This document shows, in pieces, positions 36,179 through 45,658 of a stretch of DNA of 64,000 bases; position 1 is the first letter of the stretch; the number at the start of each line of letters is the position of its first letter. Source of the DNA: Sphingopyxis sp. H115 (GTDB lineage Bacteria > Pseudomonadota > Alphaproteobacteria > Sphingomonadales > Sphingomonadaceae); NCBI RefSeq assembly GCF_001468465.1, contig NZ_LNSA01000018.1, forward strand, positions 1 through 64,000, written 5' to 3'. A program made the translations under genes and the position numbers. Below the pieces are notes generated by a model that saw only the letters and a program-made list of their open reading frames with translations, had not been told where the DNA came from and did not search any database.

Positions 36179-36682
36179 TCAGCCAGCGGGTTTGACGCCC
36201 AGAAGTTCGACGGTGAACAACAGCGTCGCGCCGCCGGGGATAGGGCCCTTGCCCTCCGGTCCATAGGCGAGCTGCCAGGGGATCGCGAGTTCGACCTTGT
36301 CGCCGACGCCCATCAGGGCGACGCCCTCCTGCCAGCCTGCGATCACGCGGTTGAGCGGGAAGGTCGTCGGCTCGCCGCGCCGGACCGAACTGTCGAATTC
36401 CTGTCCGTCGGTAAAGGTGCCGACATAATGAACCGTGACTTCGTCGGTCGGGCCGGGGCGGGCGCCGCTGCCGTCGCCGGCGATCCGGCGCCAGCGCAGC
36501 CCCGACGGGGTGGCGCGCCAGCCGTCGATCCCGCTGCGCTCGGCAAGCGCCGCCATCTGTTTGTTGAGATAGGCGGTGCTCGGACCTGCTGCCTCGTCGG
36601 CCGGCTGGCCCTGTGCTGCGGAGGAAAGGCACAGCGCGGCGGTCGCAGCGGCAAGCAGCGGGTTAAGCGGTGAACTGGTCAT
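36179..36682 (-). CDS. Exported FKBP-type peptidyl-prolyl isomerase
   Basis: 167 residues with a signal peptide ([18 protein letters not shown]). The FKBP domain covers about 75-165: [50 protein letters not shown] and [10 protein letters not shown]. It would assist folding of exported proteins. GAGGGAG seven bases upstream fixes the start at 36682 rather than the earlier in-frame ATG. It is divergent from the general-stress DUF1328 gene. Confidence 0.93.
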   Translation of the reverse strand: MTSSPLNPLLAAATAALCLSSAAQGQPADEAAGPSTAYLNKQMAALAERSGIDGWRATPSGLRWRRIAGDGSGARPGPTDEVTVHYVGTFTDGQEFDSSVRRGEPTTFPLNRVIAGWQEGVALMGVGDKVELAIPWQLAYGPEGKGPIPGGATLLFTVELLGVKPAG

Positions 36683-36757
36683 GGAAACTCCCTCGAACGA
36701 TATGCGCATAAGCGCATCGCGCGCACGATAGGCAAGGATTTATGTCGCTGGCCTTGC

Positions 36758-36782
36758 GGAACTTTGGTGCGGCGGCATCGTT
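36758..36782 (+). promoter_or_regulatory. EcfG (general stress sigma) promoter of the DUF1328 gene
   Basis: GGAAC (36758-36762), 16 bases, then CGTT (36779-36782) matches the EcfG consensus GGAAC-N16/17-CGTT exactly. It lies 110 bases before the DUF1328 start, leaving a 5' leader of about 100 bases. DUF1328 genes belong to the general stress regulon in several alphaproteobacteria, which supports the call. Confidence 0.75.
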
Positions 36783-36892
36783 ATGCCTTCGTATCGACAA
36801 TCCGAGATTTAGGGCGCGGCCGCCGGCCGTTCACCGTCGAAAGTTCTGGCTTTCGAGGCGGGTATGCCGCGCAAGGTGCAAGGAGATTTCAG

Positions 36893-37066
36893 ATGTTCAA
36901 ATGGGCTTTGATTTTTGCGGTGATCGCGCTGCTGGCCGGGGTGCTCGGTTTCGGCGGGGTCGCGGGTGCGGCCGCCGGCATCGCGAAGATCCTGTTCTTC
37001 GTCGGCCTTGCGCTGGTCGTGCTATTCCTGATCATGGGTTCGGCCGCCGCGCGAAAGCTGAGCTGA
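36893..37066 (+). CDS. DUF1328 (YtjA-like) small membrane protein
   Basis: 57 residues: [20 protein letters not shown] followed by a glycine/alanine-rich linker and a second membrane segment ([17 protein letters not shown]). This is the standard DUF1328 form, common near stress genes. AGGAG at 36881-36885 is well placed. An exact EcfG-type promoter lies 110 bases upstream, so it is likely induced in the general stress response. Its molecular role is unknown. Confidence 0.92.
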   Translation: MFKWALIFAVIALLAGVLGFGGVAGAAAGIAKILFFVGLALVVLFLIMGSAAARKLS

Positions 37067-37084
37067 AAATAATCGGCGCGGGCG

Positions 37085-37109
37085 GGAACCATCGGAGCCT
37101 TGCCGCGTT
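37085..37109 (+). promoter_or_regulatory. EcfG (general stress sigma) promoter of a candidate small RNA
   Basis: GGAAC (37085-37089), 16 bases, then CGTT (37106-37109) is a second exact EcfG match, 20 bases past the DUF1328 stop. The expected start is about 37116. The first possible protein start after it, ATG 37144, opens only 28 codons of no recognisable character, so the product is more likely an RNA. Confidence 0.7.
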
Positions 37110-37115
37110 TCATAT

Positions 37116-37203
37116 ACCTGCTTGATCGAAAGAAAGAGTGGATATGACTTCTGTCTTCGGACGAAGTCTAGGGAGCCCCGCCGCAGGAATGCGACGGGGC
37201 TTA
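37116..37203 (+). ncRNA. Candidate EcfG-dependent small RNA with two hairpins
   Basis: Hairpin 1: GACTTC (37146-37151), one bulged T, GTC, UUCG tetraloop, GAC, GAAGTC (to 37168). Hairpin 2: AGCCCCG (37174-37180) with inner CGC, loop AGGAAT, GCG and CGGGGCT (to 37201), followed by TACCTGTTT, which could serve as terminator. The two stems lie directly behind an EcfG promoter. Sphingopyxis is known to carry a stress-induced sRNA named SuhB; whether this is it or a different RNA cannot be told by eye. Confidence 0.5.
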
Positions 37204-37427
37204 CCTGTTTCCGGGCATGGGAAAAGATAGGCGCGGAGTGGACTTGCCAGCGCCGAGTCCGCAATGTTTCCACCGCCGCTTTCGTTCAAATGAACGAGGC
37301 CGTATTTTTGCGACATATTGCGACAATTTGTCGTCGATCCGGCAATTCGTTGGGACAGATCGCATCTAGAACGCCTTCATCGGGGCCGGGGTTTTCCCTC
37401 CGAGTGTCCCATGCAGGAGTTTATGAC

Positions 37428-38027
37428 GTGAAGAAAATCTCTCTTTTGACATTGGGCGCCGCATTGATCGCAGTGCCCGTCCTCGCCGCTCCCGGCGGGG
37501 ACCGCAACGCCACGCTGACTCGCGCCGAGGCGCAAGCCAAGGCGGCCGACATGTTCGCCAAGATGGACGCCAACAAGGACGGCAAGCTCGACGCCGCCGA
37601 CCGCGCCGCCAAACATGCCGAAATGCAGGCGAAGCGCTTTGCGTCGCTGGACGCCAATTCGGACGGCAGCATCAGCAAGGCCGAATGGGATCAGCATGGC
37701 GCCGAGCGCGCCGCGAAACGCGCCGAACGCAAGGAAAAGCGCGCCGCCGCGGGCGAAGCCGGCGAAGGCAAGCGCGACCATATGCGCGGCCATCGCGGCA
37801 AACGTGGCGGCCACGGCATGCGCGGCGGTCACGGCGGCTGGATGAAGGCCGACGCCGACGGCGACAAGGCGATCAGCCAGGCCGAGTTCCAGACGGCGGC
37901 GCTTGCCCGCTTCGACGCCGCCGATGCGAACAAGGATGGACAGGTAACGCCCGAGGAACGCCAGGCGCAACGCGGCGAATGGCGCGCCAAGCGCGGTGCG
38001 GCGCCCGCCGCCCCCGCCAACCCCTAA
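37428..38027 (+). CDS. Exported EF-hand calcium-binding protein
   Basis: 199 residues starting at GTG 37428, eight bases after AGGAG; no in-frame ATG fits. A signal peptide (LLTLGAALIAVPVLAAP) leads into four EF-hand loops: DANKDGKLDAAD, DANSDGSISKAE, DADGDKAISQAE and DANKDGQVTPEE. Between loops two and three is a basic, histidine- and glycine-rich stretch (about residues 115-140, GHRGKRGGHGMRGGHGG) that could bind metal. Probably a periplasmic calcium sensor or buffer. Confidence 0.9.
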   Translation: MKKISLLTLGAALIAVPVLAAPGGDRNATLTRAEAQAKAADMFAKMDANKDGKLDAADRAAKHAEMQAKRFASLDANSDGSISKAEWDQHGAERAAKRAERKEKRAAAGEAGEGKRDHMRGHRGKRGGHGMRGGHGGWMKADADGDKAISQAEFQTAALARFDAADANKDGQVTPEERQAQRGEWRAKRGAAPAAPANP

Positions 38028-38171
38028 CCATTTGGCAGGGACAAGGCGCGAAGCGCACCGCCTTCCTCCCCCCTCCCGGGCATTGCCTTTGCCGCCGGTC
38101 CCTGCCAGCTATCGCCCATCGGCCCCTCGCGGCCGGTGGGCGAACTAGCATCCATTTTTGACGGGAACCCC

Positions 38172-38906
38172 ATGACCGATAGCGACGCGCCGCGCATTCT
38201 CCTCATCGACGATGAACCGTCGATACGCGAGCCGCTGGGCGAATATCTGACTGCGCAGGGTTTCGCCGTGACCGACGCCGCGAGTGCGGCCGAGGCGCGG
38301 TCTGTGCTGCGCGCGCAGGGCGTCGACCTTGTCGTCAGCGATATCATGATGCCGGGCGAGGACGGGCTGTCGCTGACCCGCCACCTGCGCGAGACGAGCA
38401 ATATACCCGTAATCCTGCTGACCGCGCGCGCCGAGGATACCGAACGGATCGTCGGACTGGAAATCGGTGCCGACGATTATGTCGTCAAACCCTTTAATCC
38501 CCGCGAACTGGTCGCGCGCATCCGCACCGTGCTGCGCCGTACCCAGCAGGGCGGCCGCGCGATCGACGGCGGCGGCACCTGCTATGCCTTTGGTGACTGG
38601 GTGCTGCGCGAAGTCGAACGGGTGCTTGTCGATGCCGACGGCAACGAGGTCGCGCTGTCGTCGGGCGAATATCATCTGCTCCACGCGCTCGTTCGCCATC
38701 CGCGGCAGGTGATGAGCCGCGACCGCCTGCTCGACATGGTGCGCGGCCGCGAAGCCGATATTTTCGACCGGGCGATCGACAATCTGGTCAGCCGCCTGCG
38801 CAAGAAGATCGAGGTCGATGCCGCGCATCCGCAGATCGTCAAAACTGTGTGGGGCGGGGGCTATACGCTCGCGTGCGAGGTCCGGCGCATGGGGCCTGCG
38901 GCATGA
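38172..38906 (+). CDS. OmpR-family response regulator
   Basis: 244 residues: receiver (about 8-122) with acidic pocket IDDEPS, phospho-aspartate in LVVSDIMMPGEDG and lysine in VVKPFNP, then a winged-helix DNA-binding domain (LSSGEYHLLHALVRHPRQVMSRDRLL, VSRLRKKIE, TVWGGGYTL). It overlaps the following kinase gene by ATGA, forming a standard two-component operon. Closest by look to OmpR/OmpR-like regulators of envelope stress; targets are unknown. Confidence 0.93.
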   Translation: MTDSDAPRILLIDDEPSIREPLGEYLTAQGFAVTDAASAAEARSVLRAQGVDLVVSDIMMPGEDGLSLTRHLRETSNIPVILLTARAEDTERIVGLEIGADDYVVKPFNPRELVARIRTVLRRTQQGGRAIDGGGTCYAFGDWVLREVERVLVDADGNEVALSSGEYHLLHALVRHPRQVMSRDRLLDMVRGREADIFDRAIDNLVSRLRKKIEVDAAHPQIVKTVWGGGYTLACEVRRMGPAA

Positions 38907-40249
38907 AATTGCGTCTCTGGCCCAAAAGCCTTGTCGGCCAGCTTGTCTTCGCGGTGGCGGTGATGCTTTTCGTCGCGCAGGCGATCAACTTCGTCCTGCT
39001 GTCGCGCGGGATGCGGCAACAGGCGCTGGCGCACGGCGGCGGCATGGCGGTCGCGCGCGTGATCGATGCGATCGAGCGCGACCGGCGCGGCGATTTCCGG
39101 CGCCCACGAAGCGACGCCGAGGCGCGCGAGCGCGCGCAAAAGCTGGTGATCTCCGATACAATGCCGCCGCTGCCGGTTGGGGCGGTGCGGCTGCCCGATC
39201 TCGCCAAATATGTCAGCGGCCTCCTCGACGAGACGAACGTCCACGTCGAATCGGTCGATGCCTGGGCGCTCCCGCCGCGCGAACGCCAGCGGCTGCGGCG
39301 GCCGGCCTTTCCCGACCGCGCCGTCGTCGTCGTTGCCAAGGTCGACGAACGCTATTTCGCCGTGCGGACGCGGATCGCCGCCGGCGGCAATCGGTTGCAG
39401 GGCTTTCTCGCCTGGCAGACGCTGTCGCTTTACCTGCTCCTGCTCGTCCCGATCATGCTGATCGCGTGGCGAGCCGCGCGGCCGCTACGCGACCTGACGC
39501 GTGCCGCGCGCGTCAGCCCGGCGCTGCGCGAAGCCGAACCGATCGAAGAAGAGGGGCCGTCCGATGTCCGCGACCTGATCGCCGCCTTCAACGCTTATCG
39601 CACCCGCATCGCAACGATGCTGTCGGACAAGGACCGGATGCTCGGCGCGGTCGGACACGACCTGCGCACCCCGCTTGCCAGCCTGCGCGTCCGCGTCGAA
39701 CAGGTCGACGACGACCTGCTGCGCGACAAGATGGTCGCGAGTATCGAGGAAATGACCGCGATGCTCAGCGACATATTGGCGCTCGCGCGGTCGGGCGCCG
39801 GGACCGAGGCGCTGGAGCGCCTGCCGCTGCGCGACCTGATCGGCGAACTGGCGGCCGATTATCAGGAGCGCGGTAAGGATGTTTCCGTCGCCGACGTCGC
39901 TGCCGTCGCGGTGCTGGCGCGGCCGCTGCTGCTCAAGCGGGCCTTGCGCAACCTTGCCGACAATGCGCTCGCCTATGGCCAGCGCGGCCGGCTGTCGGTG
40001 ACGGCGGCAGCGGGGCGTGCGCGCATCATCGTGTCCGACGACGGCCCCGGACTGACGGAGGAGCAGATTCGCACCCTCGTCGAACCCTTTGCGCGCGGCG
40101 AACAGTCGCGCAACCGCGCAACCGGCGGCGCCGGGCTCGGCCTGTCGATCGCGCGCGATATAGCCGAAGGCGAGGGCGGCACGCTGACGCTGCACAACCG
40201 CCCGGGCGGCGGCCTCGACGCGATCATCGAATTGCCCGTTCAGGCATAG
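38903..40249 (+). CDS. EnvZ-like sensor histidine kinase
   Basis: 448 residues. Membrane segments at about 12-35 and 175-195 flank a periplasmic sensor, followed by HAMP, dimerisation domain with the phospho-histidine in VGHDLRTPLASLRVRVEQ, and ATPase domain (NLADNALAYGQ, SDDGPGL, GGAGLGLSIARDIAEG). Partner of the overlapping OmpR-type regulator. The stimulus is not evident. Confidence 0.93.
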   Translation: MKLRLWPKSLVGQLVFAVAVMLFVAQAINFVLLSRGMRQQALAHGGGMAVARVIDAIERDRRGDFRRPRSDAEARERAQKLVISDTMPPLPVGAVRLPDLAKYVSGLLDETNVHVESVDAWALPPRERQRLRRPAFPDRAVVVVAKVDERYFAVRTRIAAGGNRLQGFLAWQTLSLYLLLLVPIMLIAWRAARPLRDLTRAARVSPALREAEPIEEEGPSDVRDLIAAFNAYRTRIATMLSDKDRMLGAVGHDLRTPLASLRVRVEQVDDDLLRDKMVASIEEMTAMLSDILALARSGAGTEALERLPLRDLIGELAADYQERGKDVSVADVAAVAVLARPLLLKRALRNLADNALAYGQRGRLSVTAAAGRARIIVSDDGPGLTEEQIRTLVEPFARGEQSRNRATGGAGLGLSIARDIAEGEGGTLTLHNRPGGGLDAIIELPVQA

Positions 40250-40367
40250 GGCCAGCGTCCTCGGTCGAAAGCGGCGGCGGCATTGGGGTAGGCAGCCGAA
40301 GTTAATATCCTCCTTGTGGCGCAGCCACAGGAAGGATCAAGGACCGCAACCAGTCGTCAGCGGTCGG

Positions 40368-41363
40368 CTAGAGCCGCACCATCCGCATCCCTGTCTCGCC
40401 ATAGCGCAGGCCGCTCGTGCCGCCCTTGGGGGCTGCGGCGTCGATCGCGGCAAGGTCGTCGACGGTCAGCGTGACGTCGGCGGCGGCGACGCTGTCCTCC
40501 ATCGTGGCGCGGCGCTTGGTGCCGGGAATGGGAACGATTTCGTCGCCCTGCGCCAGCAGCCAGGCCAGCGCGACCTGCGCCTTCGACACGCCATGCCGGT
40601 CGGCGACCGCGCCGATCGCGTCGACGATTGCGAGATTGGCGGGAAGATTCTCGTCCGAATAGCGTGGGTCGTTCCGCCGCCAGTCGCTCTCGGGCAATTC
40701 GTCGCGGCTGCGCACCGCGCCCGCTAGGAAGCCGCGGCCGAGCGGCGAATAGGGGACGAAGCCGATGCCATGCTCGCGGCAGGCGCCGAGGATATCGTCC
40801 TCGACGTCGCGCTCCCAGATCGAATATTCGCTCTGCAATGCGGTGATCGGCGCGGCCCTGGCGGCGCGGCGTATCGTCTCCGCGCCGGCTTCGGATAGCG
40901 CGATGTGGCGAACCTTGCCTTCCTTCACCAACTCCATCATCCCGCCGACGGTTTCCTCGATCGGGACCGACGGATCGACGCGGTGCTGGTAGAAGAGGTC
41001 GATCGTGTCGATGCCGAGCCGCTGGAGCGAGCCTTCGCACGCCGCGCGGGCATTGGCGGGCGATCCGTCGACGCCGGTGATCTGTTTGCCTTCGAAGCGG
41101 AAGCCGAATTTGGTGGCAATGACGAGGCCGTCGCGCTTGCCTCGGATAGCCTGTCCAAGCAGTTCCTCGTTCGAGAAAGGGCCATAGATTTGCGCGGTGT
41201 CGAAAAAGGTGACGCCAAGATCGATCGCGCGGTGGATCGTCCGCGTCGATTCGTCGGGATCGGCGGCCTCGCCATAAAGGATATTGCCGCCCTTGATCAT
41301 TGGCATACAGCCGATGCCGATCGCCGACACCTCAAGGCCGTGGCCGAGCTTGCGATATTTCAT
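40368..41363 (-). CDS. Aldo/keto reductase
   Basis: 331 residues, TIM-barrel NADPH oxidoreductase. The catalytic region [18 protein letters not shown] gives the aspartate and tyrosine, IATKFGF the lysine, and [14 protein letters not shown] the histidine. The cofactor segment [11 protein letters not shown] and the C-terminal IPGTKR are conserved. It resembles the AKR13/YakC group. Its start overlaps the stop of the symporter gene (ATGA), so the two are coupled. Confidence 0.93.
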   Translation of the reverse strand: MKYRKLGHGLEVSAIGIGCMPMIKGGNILYGEAADPDESTRTIHRAIDLGVTFFDTAQIYGPFSNEELLGQAIRGKRDGLVIATKFGFRFEGKQITGVDGSPANARAACEGSLQRLGIDTIDLFYQHRVDPSVPIEETVGGMMELVKEGKVRHIALSEAGAETIRRAARAAPITALQSEYSIWERDVEDDILGACREHGIGFVPYSPLGRGFLAGAVRSRDELPESDWRRNDPRYSDENLPANLAIVDAIGAVADRHGVSKAQVALAWLLAQGDEIVPIPGTKRRATMEDSVAAADVTLTVDDLAAIDAAAPKGGTSGLRYGETGMRMVRL

Positions 41364-42616
41364 GCGCTTTCTCCTGCTGCTGCGGGGGCTTCGGCTTCGA
41401 CACCGTCGGCGGCATATTTGGTCGCCGCGACATCGCCGATCACATTGCCGATCGTTCGGAAAATGTCGGGAAAGGTCTCGACCGCGACGAGCAGGCCGAG
41501 CGGAGCGACCGGAACGCCCATCGACACCGCGATCGGCGCGATCGAGGTCACGAAGCTGATCGAGCCGGGCAGGCTGACCGACGAGAGCGCCGCCGCCATC
41601 GCGACGAGCAGGCCGACCGCCATTTCCCACGGGGTCAGCTCGACCCCGAACAGCCAGGCGACATAGATGACGACGGCGAGGTTCATCGCCGGGCTGGTGA
41701 AGCGGAACAGGGCGACGGCCAGCGGCAGGACGACGTCGGCCTTCTTGGGATCGACGCCGAGCTCTTCGGAGGATTTGAGCATCGCCGGGAGGCTGGCGAG
41801 CGAACTTTGCGTGCTGATCGCGACCGCAAGTGTCGGAACCATCGCGCGAATGAAGCGCGGGACGGTGATGCCGACGACGAGCCACGCGAGCAGCAGCCCG
41901 AGCAGGATGCAGCCGGTGCCGACCGCCGACAGGATCAGCACATAATGGATGAGGCCGCCGAACGCCGCGACCCCCGCCTTGACCGCAAGCGCATAGCCCA
42001 ATGCGAAGACGCCGATCGGGGCGAGCGCGAGTACCCAGCCGATGACGATCAGCATCGCGTCGCCGAGCGCCTTGAACAGGCCGGACAGCGTCGCGCGCTG
42101 CGGCGGTTCGAGCCGGGTGATCGCAAAGGCGAAGATGGTGGTGAAGACGATCAGCGGCAGGATCGCGGTTTCGGCGGCCGCCGCGATGGGATTGGTCGGA
42201 ACCAGCGAGAGCAGGAAGTCGCCGAAGGTCGGCGAAGGCCCCGCCTCCGCCGTGCCGCCGAGGCCGTGACGGAGCGCCGTGGCGGCCTCGGGCGACAGCG
42301 GAAAGAGCCGGAGCAACAACGGGGCGAGGAGCAAGGTCATCAGCCCAGACAGGAAAATCGCGCCAAGAAAGGTCATCACCGCGCGGAAAGCGAGCCGGCC
42401 TGCGCGCGCGGCGTCTGCGGTCGCGGTGATGCCGGTGATCAGCAGCGCGACAACAAGCGGGACAATCGTCATCTTGAGCGCGTTCAGCCAGAGCAGCCCG
42501 ACGGGTTCGATCCATGGAAGCGACGCGGTGCCCGCCGCGGGCGAGACCAGTTCGACTGCAATCCCGAGCAACATGCCGGCGACGAGCGCCGAAAGGATGA
42601 ACCAGGCGGATTTCAA
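41360..42616 (-). CDS. Dicarboxylate/amino acid:cation symporter (DAACS family)
   Basis: 418 residues with eight or so membrane segments and two re-entrant loops. Conserved DAACS features include [17 protein letters not shown], a serine-rich loop near [13 protein letters not shown], and the substrate-site segment [19 protein letters not shown] followed by [11 protein letters not shown]. It would import glutamate, aspartate or C4-dicarboxylates with protons or sodium. It is divergent from glmM and overlaps the aldo/keto reductase gene. Confidence 0.92.
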   Translation of the reverse strand: MKSAWFILSALVAGMLLGIAVELVSPAAGTASLPWIEPVGLLWLNALKMTIVPLVVALLITGITATADAARAGRLAFRAVMTFLGAIFLSGLMTLLLAPLLLRLFPLSPEAATALRHGLGGTAEAGPSPTFGDFLLSLVPTNPIAAAAETAILPLIVFTTIFAFAITRLEPPQRATLSGLFKALGDAMLIVIGWVLALAPIGVFALGYALAVKAGVAAFGGLIHYVLILSAVGTGCILLGLLLAWLVVGITVPRFIRAMVPTLAVAISTQSSLASLPAMLKSSEELGVDPKKADVVLPLAVALFRFTSPAMNLAVVIYVAWLFGVELTPWEMAVGLLVAMAAALSSVSLPGSISFVTSIAPIAVSMGVPVAPLGLLVAVETFPDIFRTIGNVIGDVAATKYAADGVEAEAPAAAGESA

Positions 42617-42787
42617 GACGGATTCTCCCGGCGAATTTTATGGTCAGCTTGCCAAGCAAAAGAGGGTGACATAGAGCACCTCCCGAAAGAAGTGGGAACC
42701 GGTTTTTGGGCCAAGAAGGTCCGTGAAGGGGCCACCCCGGCCGGCCGGGGACGGTCCGGTAAGCCGGGCTTAGGTAGCAGAGGTGTC

Positions 42788-44128
42788 ATGCGCAAGTTTT
42801 TCGGAACCGACGGGATTCGCGGACTGACGAACCAGATCCCGATGACGGTCGAAGTTGCGATGCGCGTCGGCATGGCGGCGGGCGCGCATTTCCTGCGCGG
42901 CGACCACAAGCATCGTGTCGTCATCGGCAAGGATACGCGCCTGTCGGGCTATATGCTCGAAAACGCGCTCGTCGCGGGGTTCACCAGTGTCGGGATGGAC
43001 GTGGTGCAGGTCGGCCCGATGCCGACCCCGGCGATCGCGATGCTCACGCGCTCGATGCGCGCCGACCTCGGCGTCATGCTGTCGGCAAGCCACAACCCCT
43101 ATTATGACAATGGCATCAAATTGTTCGGGCCCGATGGATACAAGCTCTCGGACGAGGACGAGGCGCAGATCGAATATCTGCTGGCACAAAATCCACCGCT
43201 CGCCGACCCCGCGCACATCGGCCGCGCAAAGCGCATCGAGGATGCACGCGGGCGCTACATCCATGCGGTAAAACAGAGCCTGCCCGAATCGATCCGCCTC
43301 GACGGGCTGAAGATGGTGCTCGATTGCGCCAATGGCGCCGCGTACAACAGCGCTCCGACGGTGTTTTGGGAATTGGGAGCCGACGTCGTCGCGGTGGGCA
43401 TTTCCCCGAACGGCACCAACATCAACGACAAATGCGGATCGACTGCGCCCGCGCTGCTGCAGGAAACGGTCGTCGCGAGCGGTGCCGATATCGGCATTGC
43501 GCTCGACGGTGACGCCGACCGGCTGATCGTCGTCGATGAAAAGGGCACCATCGTCGATGGCGATCAGATCATGGGCCTGATCGGCGCGAGCTGGGCGCGG
43601 CAGGGGCGGCTGAAGGGCGGCGGGGTCGTTGCGACGGTGATGTCGAACCTCGGCCTCGAGCGCTTCCTCGAAGGCGAAGGATTGCGGCTCGAACGCACAA
43701 AGGTCGGCGACCGCTATGTGCTCGAACGGATGCGGGAGGGCGGTTTCAATGTCGGCGGCGAACAGTCGGGCCATATGATCCTGTCCGACTATGCGACGAC
43801 GGGCGACGGCACGCTGGCCGCGCTGCAGGTCCTCGCCGAACTGGTGACCGCCGGCAAGCCGGCGAGCGAATTGCTACACCAGTTCGATCCGGTGCCGCAG
43901 CTATTGAAAAACGTCCGGTTCGCGGGCGGCAAGCCGCTGGAAGACGTGCGGGTGCAGGCGGCGATCGCCGAGGGCGAGGCGGCGCTGAACGGGCGCGGAC
44001 GCCTGGTGATCCGTCCGTCGGGTACCGAACCGCTGATCCGCGTGATGGCCGAAGGCGACGATGCCGGCGAGGTCGAGCGCGTCGTCGACATGATCTGCGA
44101 TGCGGTGCGGGGCGCGGCCGCCGCCTGA
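42788..44128 (+). CDS. glmM: Phosphoglucosamine mutase
   Basis: 446 residues. Interconverts glucosamine-6-phosphate and glucosamine-1-phosphate on the way to UDP-GlcNAc for peptidoglycan and lipid A. The start [12 protein letters not shown] is the GlmM signature, the phospho-serine loop is [17 protein letters not shown], the metal loop is DGDADRL, and the phosphate-binding loop is [15 protein letters not shown]. The frame is open far upstream but only ATG 42788 begins the domain. Confidence 0.97.
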   Translation: MRKFFGTDGIRGLTNQIPMTVEVAMRVGMAAGAHFLRGDHKHRVVIGKDTRLSGYMLENALVAGFTSVGMDVVQVGPMPTPAIAMLTRSMRADLGVMLSASHNPYYDNGIKLFGPDGYKLSDEDEAQIEYLLAQNPPLADPAHIGRAKRIEDARGRYIHAVKQSLPESIRLDGLKMVLDCANGAAYNSAPTVFWELGADVVAVGISPNGTNINDKCGSTAPALLQETVVASGADIGIALDGDADRLIVVDEKGTIVDGDQIMGLIGASWARQGRLKGGGVVATVMSNLGLERFLEGEGLRLERTKVGDRYVLERMREGGFNVGGEQSGHMILSDYATTGDGTLAALQVLAELVTAGKPASELLHQFDPVPQLLKNVRFAGGKPLEDVRVQAAIAEGEAALNGRGRLVIRPSGTEPLIRVMAEGDDAGEVERVVDMICDAVRGAAAA

Positions 44129-44157
44129 ATATCACTCCCACCCGGTCTGCCGACCTT

Positions 44158-44211
44158 GTCGAAGCACCGTTCCTTTCTCTATGGACGGGGAAGGAAGAAC
44201 GGCCCTTCGAC
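44158..44211. repeat. Inverted repeat of the sphingomonad TTGTCGAAG type
   Basis: TTGTCGAAGCACCGTTCCTT (44156-44175) faces AAGGAAGAACGGCCCTTCGA (44191-44210). The arms pair over about 17 bases with bulges. This form, with TTGTCGAAG facing CCCTTCGA and GAACGG, recurs between genes in Sphingopyxis-like genomes to my knowledge. It probably ends glmM transcription. Confidence 0.55.
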
Positions 44212-44246
44212 GCGCTCGGGGCCAACGGCTTTTAAGGAATTTTGAC

Positions 44247-44480
44247 ATGCTTGAAATGCGACCCGATTGCGAACGCTGCGGCCGCGATTTGCCCGCCGAT
44301 ATCCATGGTGCCTTCATCTGCTCGTTCGAATGCACTTTCTGCGCGAACTGCGCCGACAAGCTCGACGAACGCTGCCCCAATTGCGGCGGCGACCTGCTCG
44401 ATCGTCCGCTCCGCGAAGGCGCCGCGCTGGCCAAATTCCCCGCGTCGACCGAGCGGCGGCATCCGGGAGCGAGAGGCTAA
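44247..44480 (+). CDS. DUF1272 zinc-ribbon-like small protein
   Basis: 77 residues. MLEMRPDCERCGRDLP, CSFECTFCANCADK and CPNCGGDLL give eight cysteines in CxxC pairs, the DUF1272 pattern, so it probably binds two zinc ions. AAGGA at 44234-44238 fits ATG 44247. No enzymatic role is known; the family may be structural or regulatory. Confidence 0.9.
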   Translation: MLEMRPDCERCGRDLPADIHGAFICSFECTFCANCADKLDERCPNCGGDLLDRPLREGAALAKFPASTERRHPGARG

Positions 44481-44515
44481 GCTGTGATATCGGCTCCCAT
44501 CGACGGAGTTGTTCC

Positions 44516-45658
44516 ATGACCGCCCGCGTGTTGATTATCGCCGGCTCGGACAGCGGCGGCGGCGCAGGCGTCCAGGCCGATATCAAGGCGGTCACGATGC
44601 TGGGCGGTCATGCGATCACCGCGATCACCGCGATCACCGCGCAGAATACGCTAGGGGTGCAGGGCGTCCATCCGGTTCCGGCCGCGATGGTGCTGGCACA
44701 GATCGACAGCGTAGCATCGGACATCGGCGTCGACGCGGTGAAGATCGGCATGATCGGCAGCGCCGAGACCGCGGCGGCGGTCGCCGACCGGCTGGCGCAG
44801 CCCGATCTCGCGGCGGCAGCGCTCGTGTTCGATCCGGTGATGATTGCGACCAGCGGGTCGGTCCTCGCCGACGATGCCACGATCGCGGCGTTCAAGGCCT
44901 TGCTCGATCGCGCAACGGTGGCCACGCCCAACCTGCCCGAACTCGAAGCGCTCGGCGGCGAGGAAGCGGTGCTTGCGCATGGCTGCTCGTTGCTCGTCAA
45001 AGGCGGGCATGCCGAGGGCGAGACGGTGATCGACCGATTGCTGGAGGCCGGCGAGGGGGAGGTTGCGCGCTGGGAGGCGCCGCGGATCGATACGCCGCAC
45101 AGCCACGGGACCGGCTGTACGCTGGCAAGCGCGATTGCGACGGGGCTGGCGCAGGGCATGCCGCTCGAACCCGCGATCGCGCGCGCGCGCGATTTCGTGC
45201 GGCTGTCGTTGCTCGACGCGCCGGGCCTTGGCACGGGGCACGGCCCGATGGGGCAGCAATATGTGCGCAACGACGGGCTGTTCACCGGCCCTGCGCTCAA
45301 CCAGGTCACGCTTCCCGCAAGCGACTATACGGTGTCGGTGGCTTTCTACAAACAGATGGGTTTGAAACAGATCGTCGATAGCCCCGACAATGGGTATGCG
45401 CGCTTCGAAGCGGCGAACGGAGTCACCTTGTCGATCCACGCCAGCGATGAAGCCGCGGGCGGTACGACAACCTATCTGGAAAGCGGCGCGCTCGACGCGT
45501 GGGTCGCCTATCTGGCGCGGCGCGGGCTGCGTTTCGACCAGATGCCGAAGGACGAGGAATGGGGCTGGCGCGAAGCGCGGCTGACCGATCCCGCAGGCAA
45601 TCGCCTGTGCCTCTACCAGGCGGCCGAATACCGGAGATATCCGCCTTGGCGTATTTGA
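44516..45658 (+). CDS. thiD: HMP/HMP-phosphate kinase (ThiD) fused to a VOC domain
   Basis: 380 residues. Residues 1 to about 250 are ThiD, which phosphorylates hydroxymethylpyrimidine in thiamine synthesis: [32 protein letters not shown] and [14 protein letters not shown] with the usual glycine/cysteine anion hole. From about 255 a second domain follows, [21 protein letters not shown] through [19 protein letters not shown], which is a vicinal-oxygen-chelate (glyoxalase/dioxygenase-like) fold. A plain ThiD ends near 265, so this is a true fusion in one open frame. The stop overlaps the RNase HII start. Confidence 0.9.
   Translation: MTARVLIIAGSDSGGGAGVQADIKAVTMLGGHAITAITAITAQNTLGVQGVHPVPAAMVLAQIDSVASDIGVDAVKIGMIGSAETAAAVADRLAQPDLAAAALVFDPVMIATSGSVLADDATIAAFKALLDRATVATPNLPELEALGGEEAVLAHGCSLLVKGGHAEGETVIDRLLEAGEGEVARWEAPRIDTPHSHGTGCTLASAIATGLAQGMPLEPAIARARDFVRLSLLDAPGLGTGHGPMGQQYVRNDGLFTGPALNQVTLPASDYTVSVAFYKQMGLKQIVDSPDNGYARFEAANGVTLSIHASDEAAGGTTTYLESGALDAWVAYLARRGLRFDQMPKDEEWGWREARLTDPAGNRLCLYQAAEYRRYPPWRI

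Larger units (their letters stand above)
37067..37427. other. Gap without a protein gene; holds an EcfG promoter and candidate sRNA
   Basis: This 361-base stretch has no convincing coding frame. The first part contains an EcfG promoter and two hairpins described separately. From about 37210 to 37427 I see mixed AT/GC sequence with TTTCGTTCAAATGAACG (palindrome GTTCAAATGAAC at 37281-37292) and TTGCGACATATTGCGACAATTTGTCG, then the AGGAG of the EF-hand gene at 37415-37419. Confidence 0.6.

Noticed and set aside
37144..37230. A 28-codon frame after the EcfG promoter as a small protein
   Set aside because: Weak ribosome site, no hydrophobic or conserved character, and two hairpins cover most of it. 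RNA is the better call, though not proven.
40368..42659. Aldo/keto reductase apparently fused to a 430-residue N-terminal part
   Set aside because: The extension is the out-of-frame shadow of the symporter gene; the reductase starts at 41363 with a normal N-terminus.
42693..42720. EcfG promoter before glmM
   Set aside because: GGAAC is present but no CGTT lies at 16-17 bases.
41300..42787. GlmM apparently extended by about 500 residues
   Set aside because: The extension is an arginine-rich antisense shadow of the symporter and reductase; GlmM starts at its signature MRKFFGTDG.
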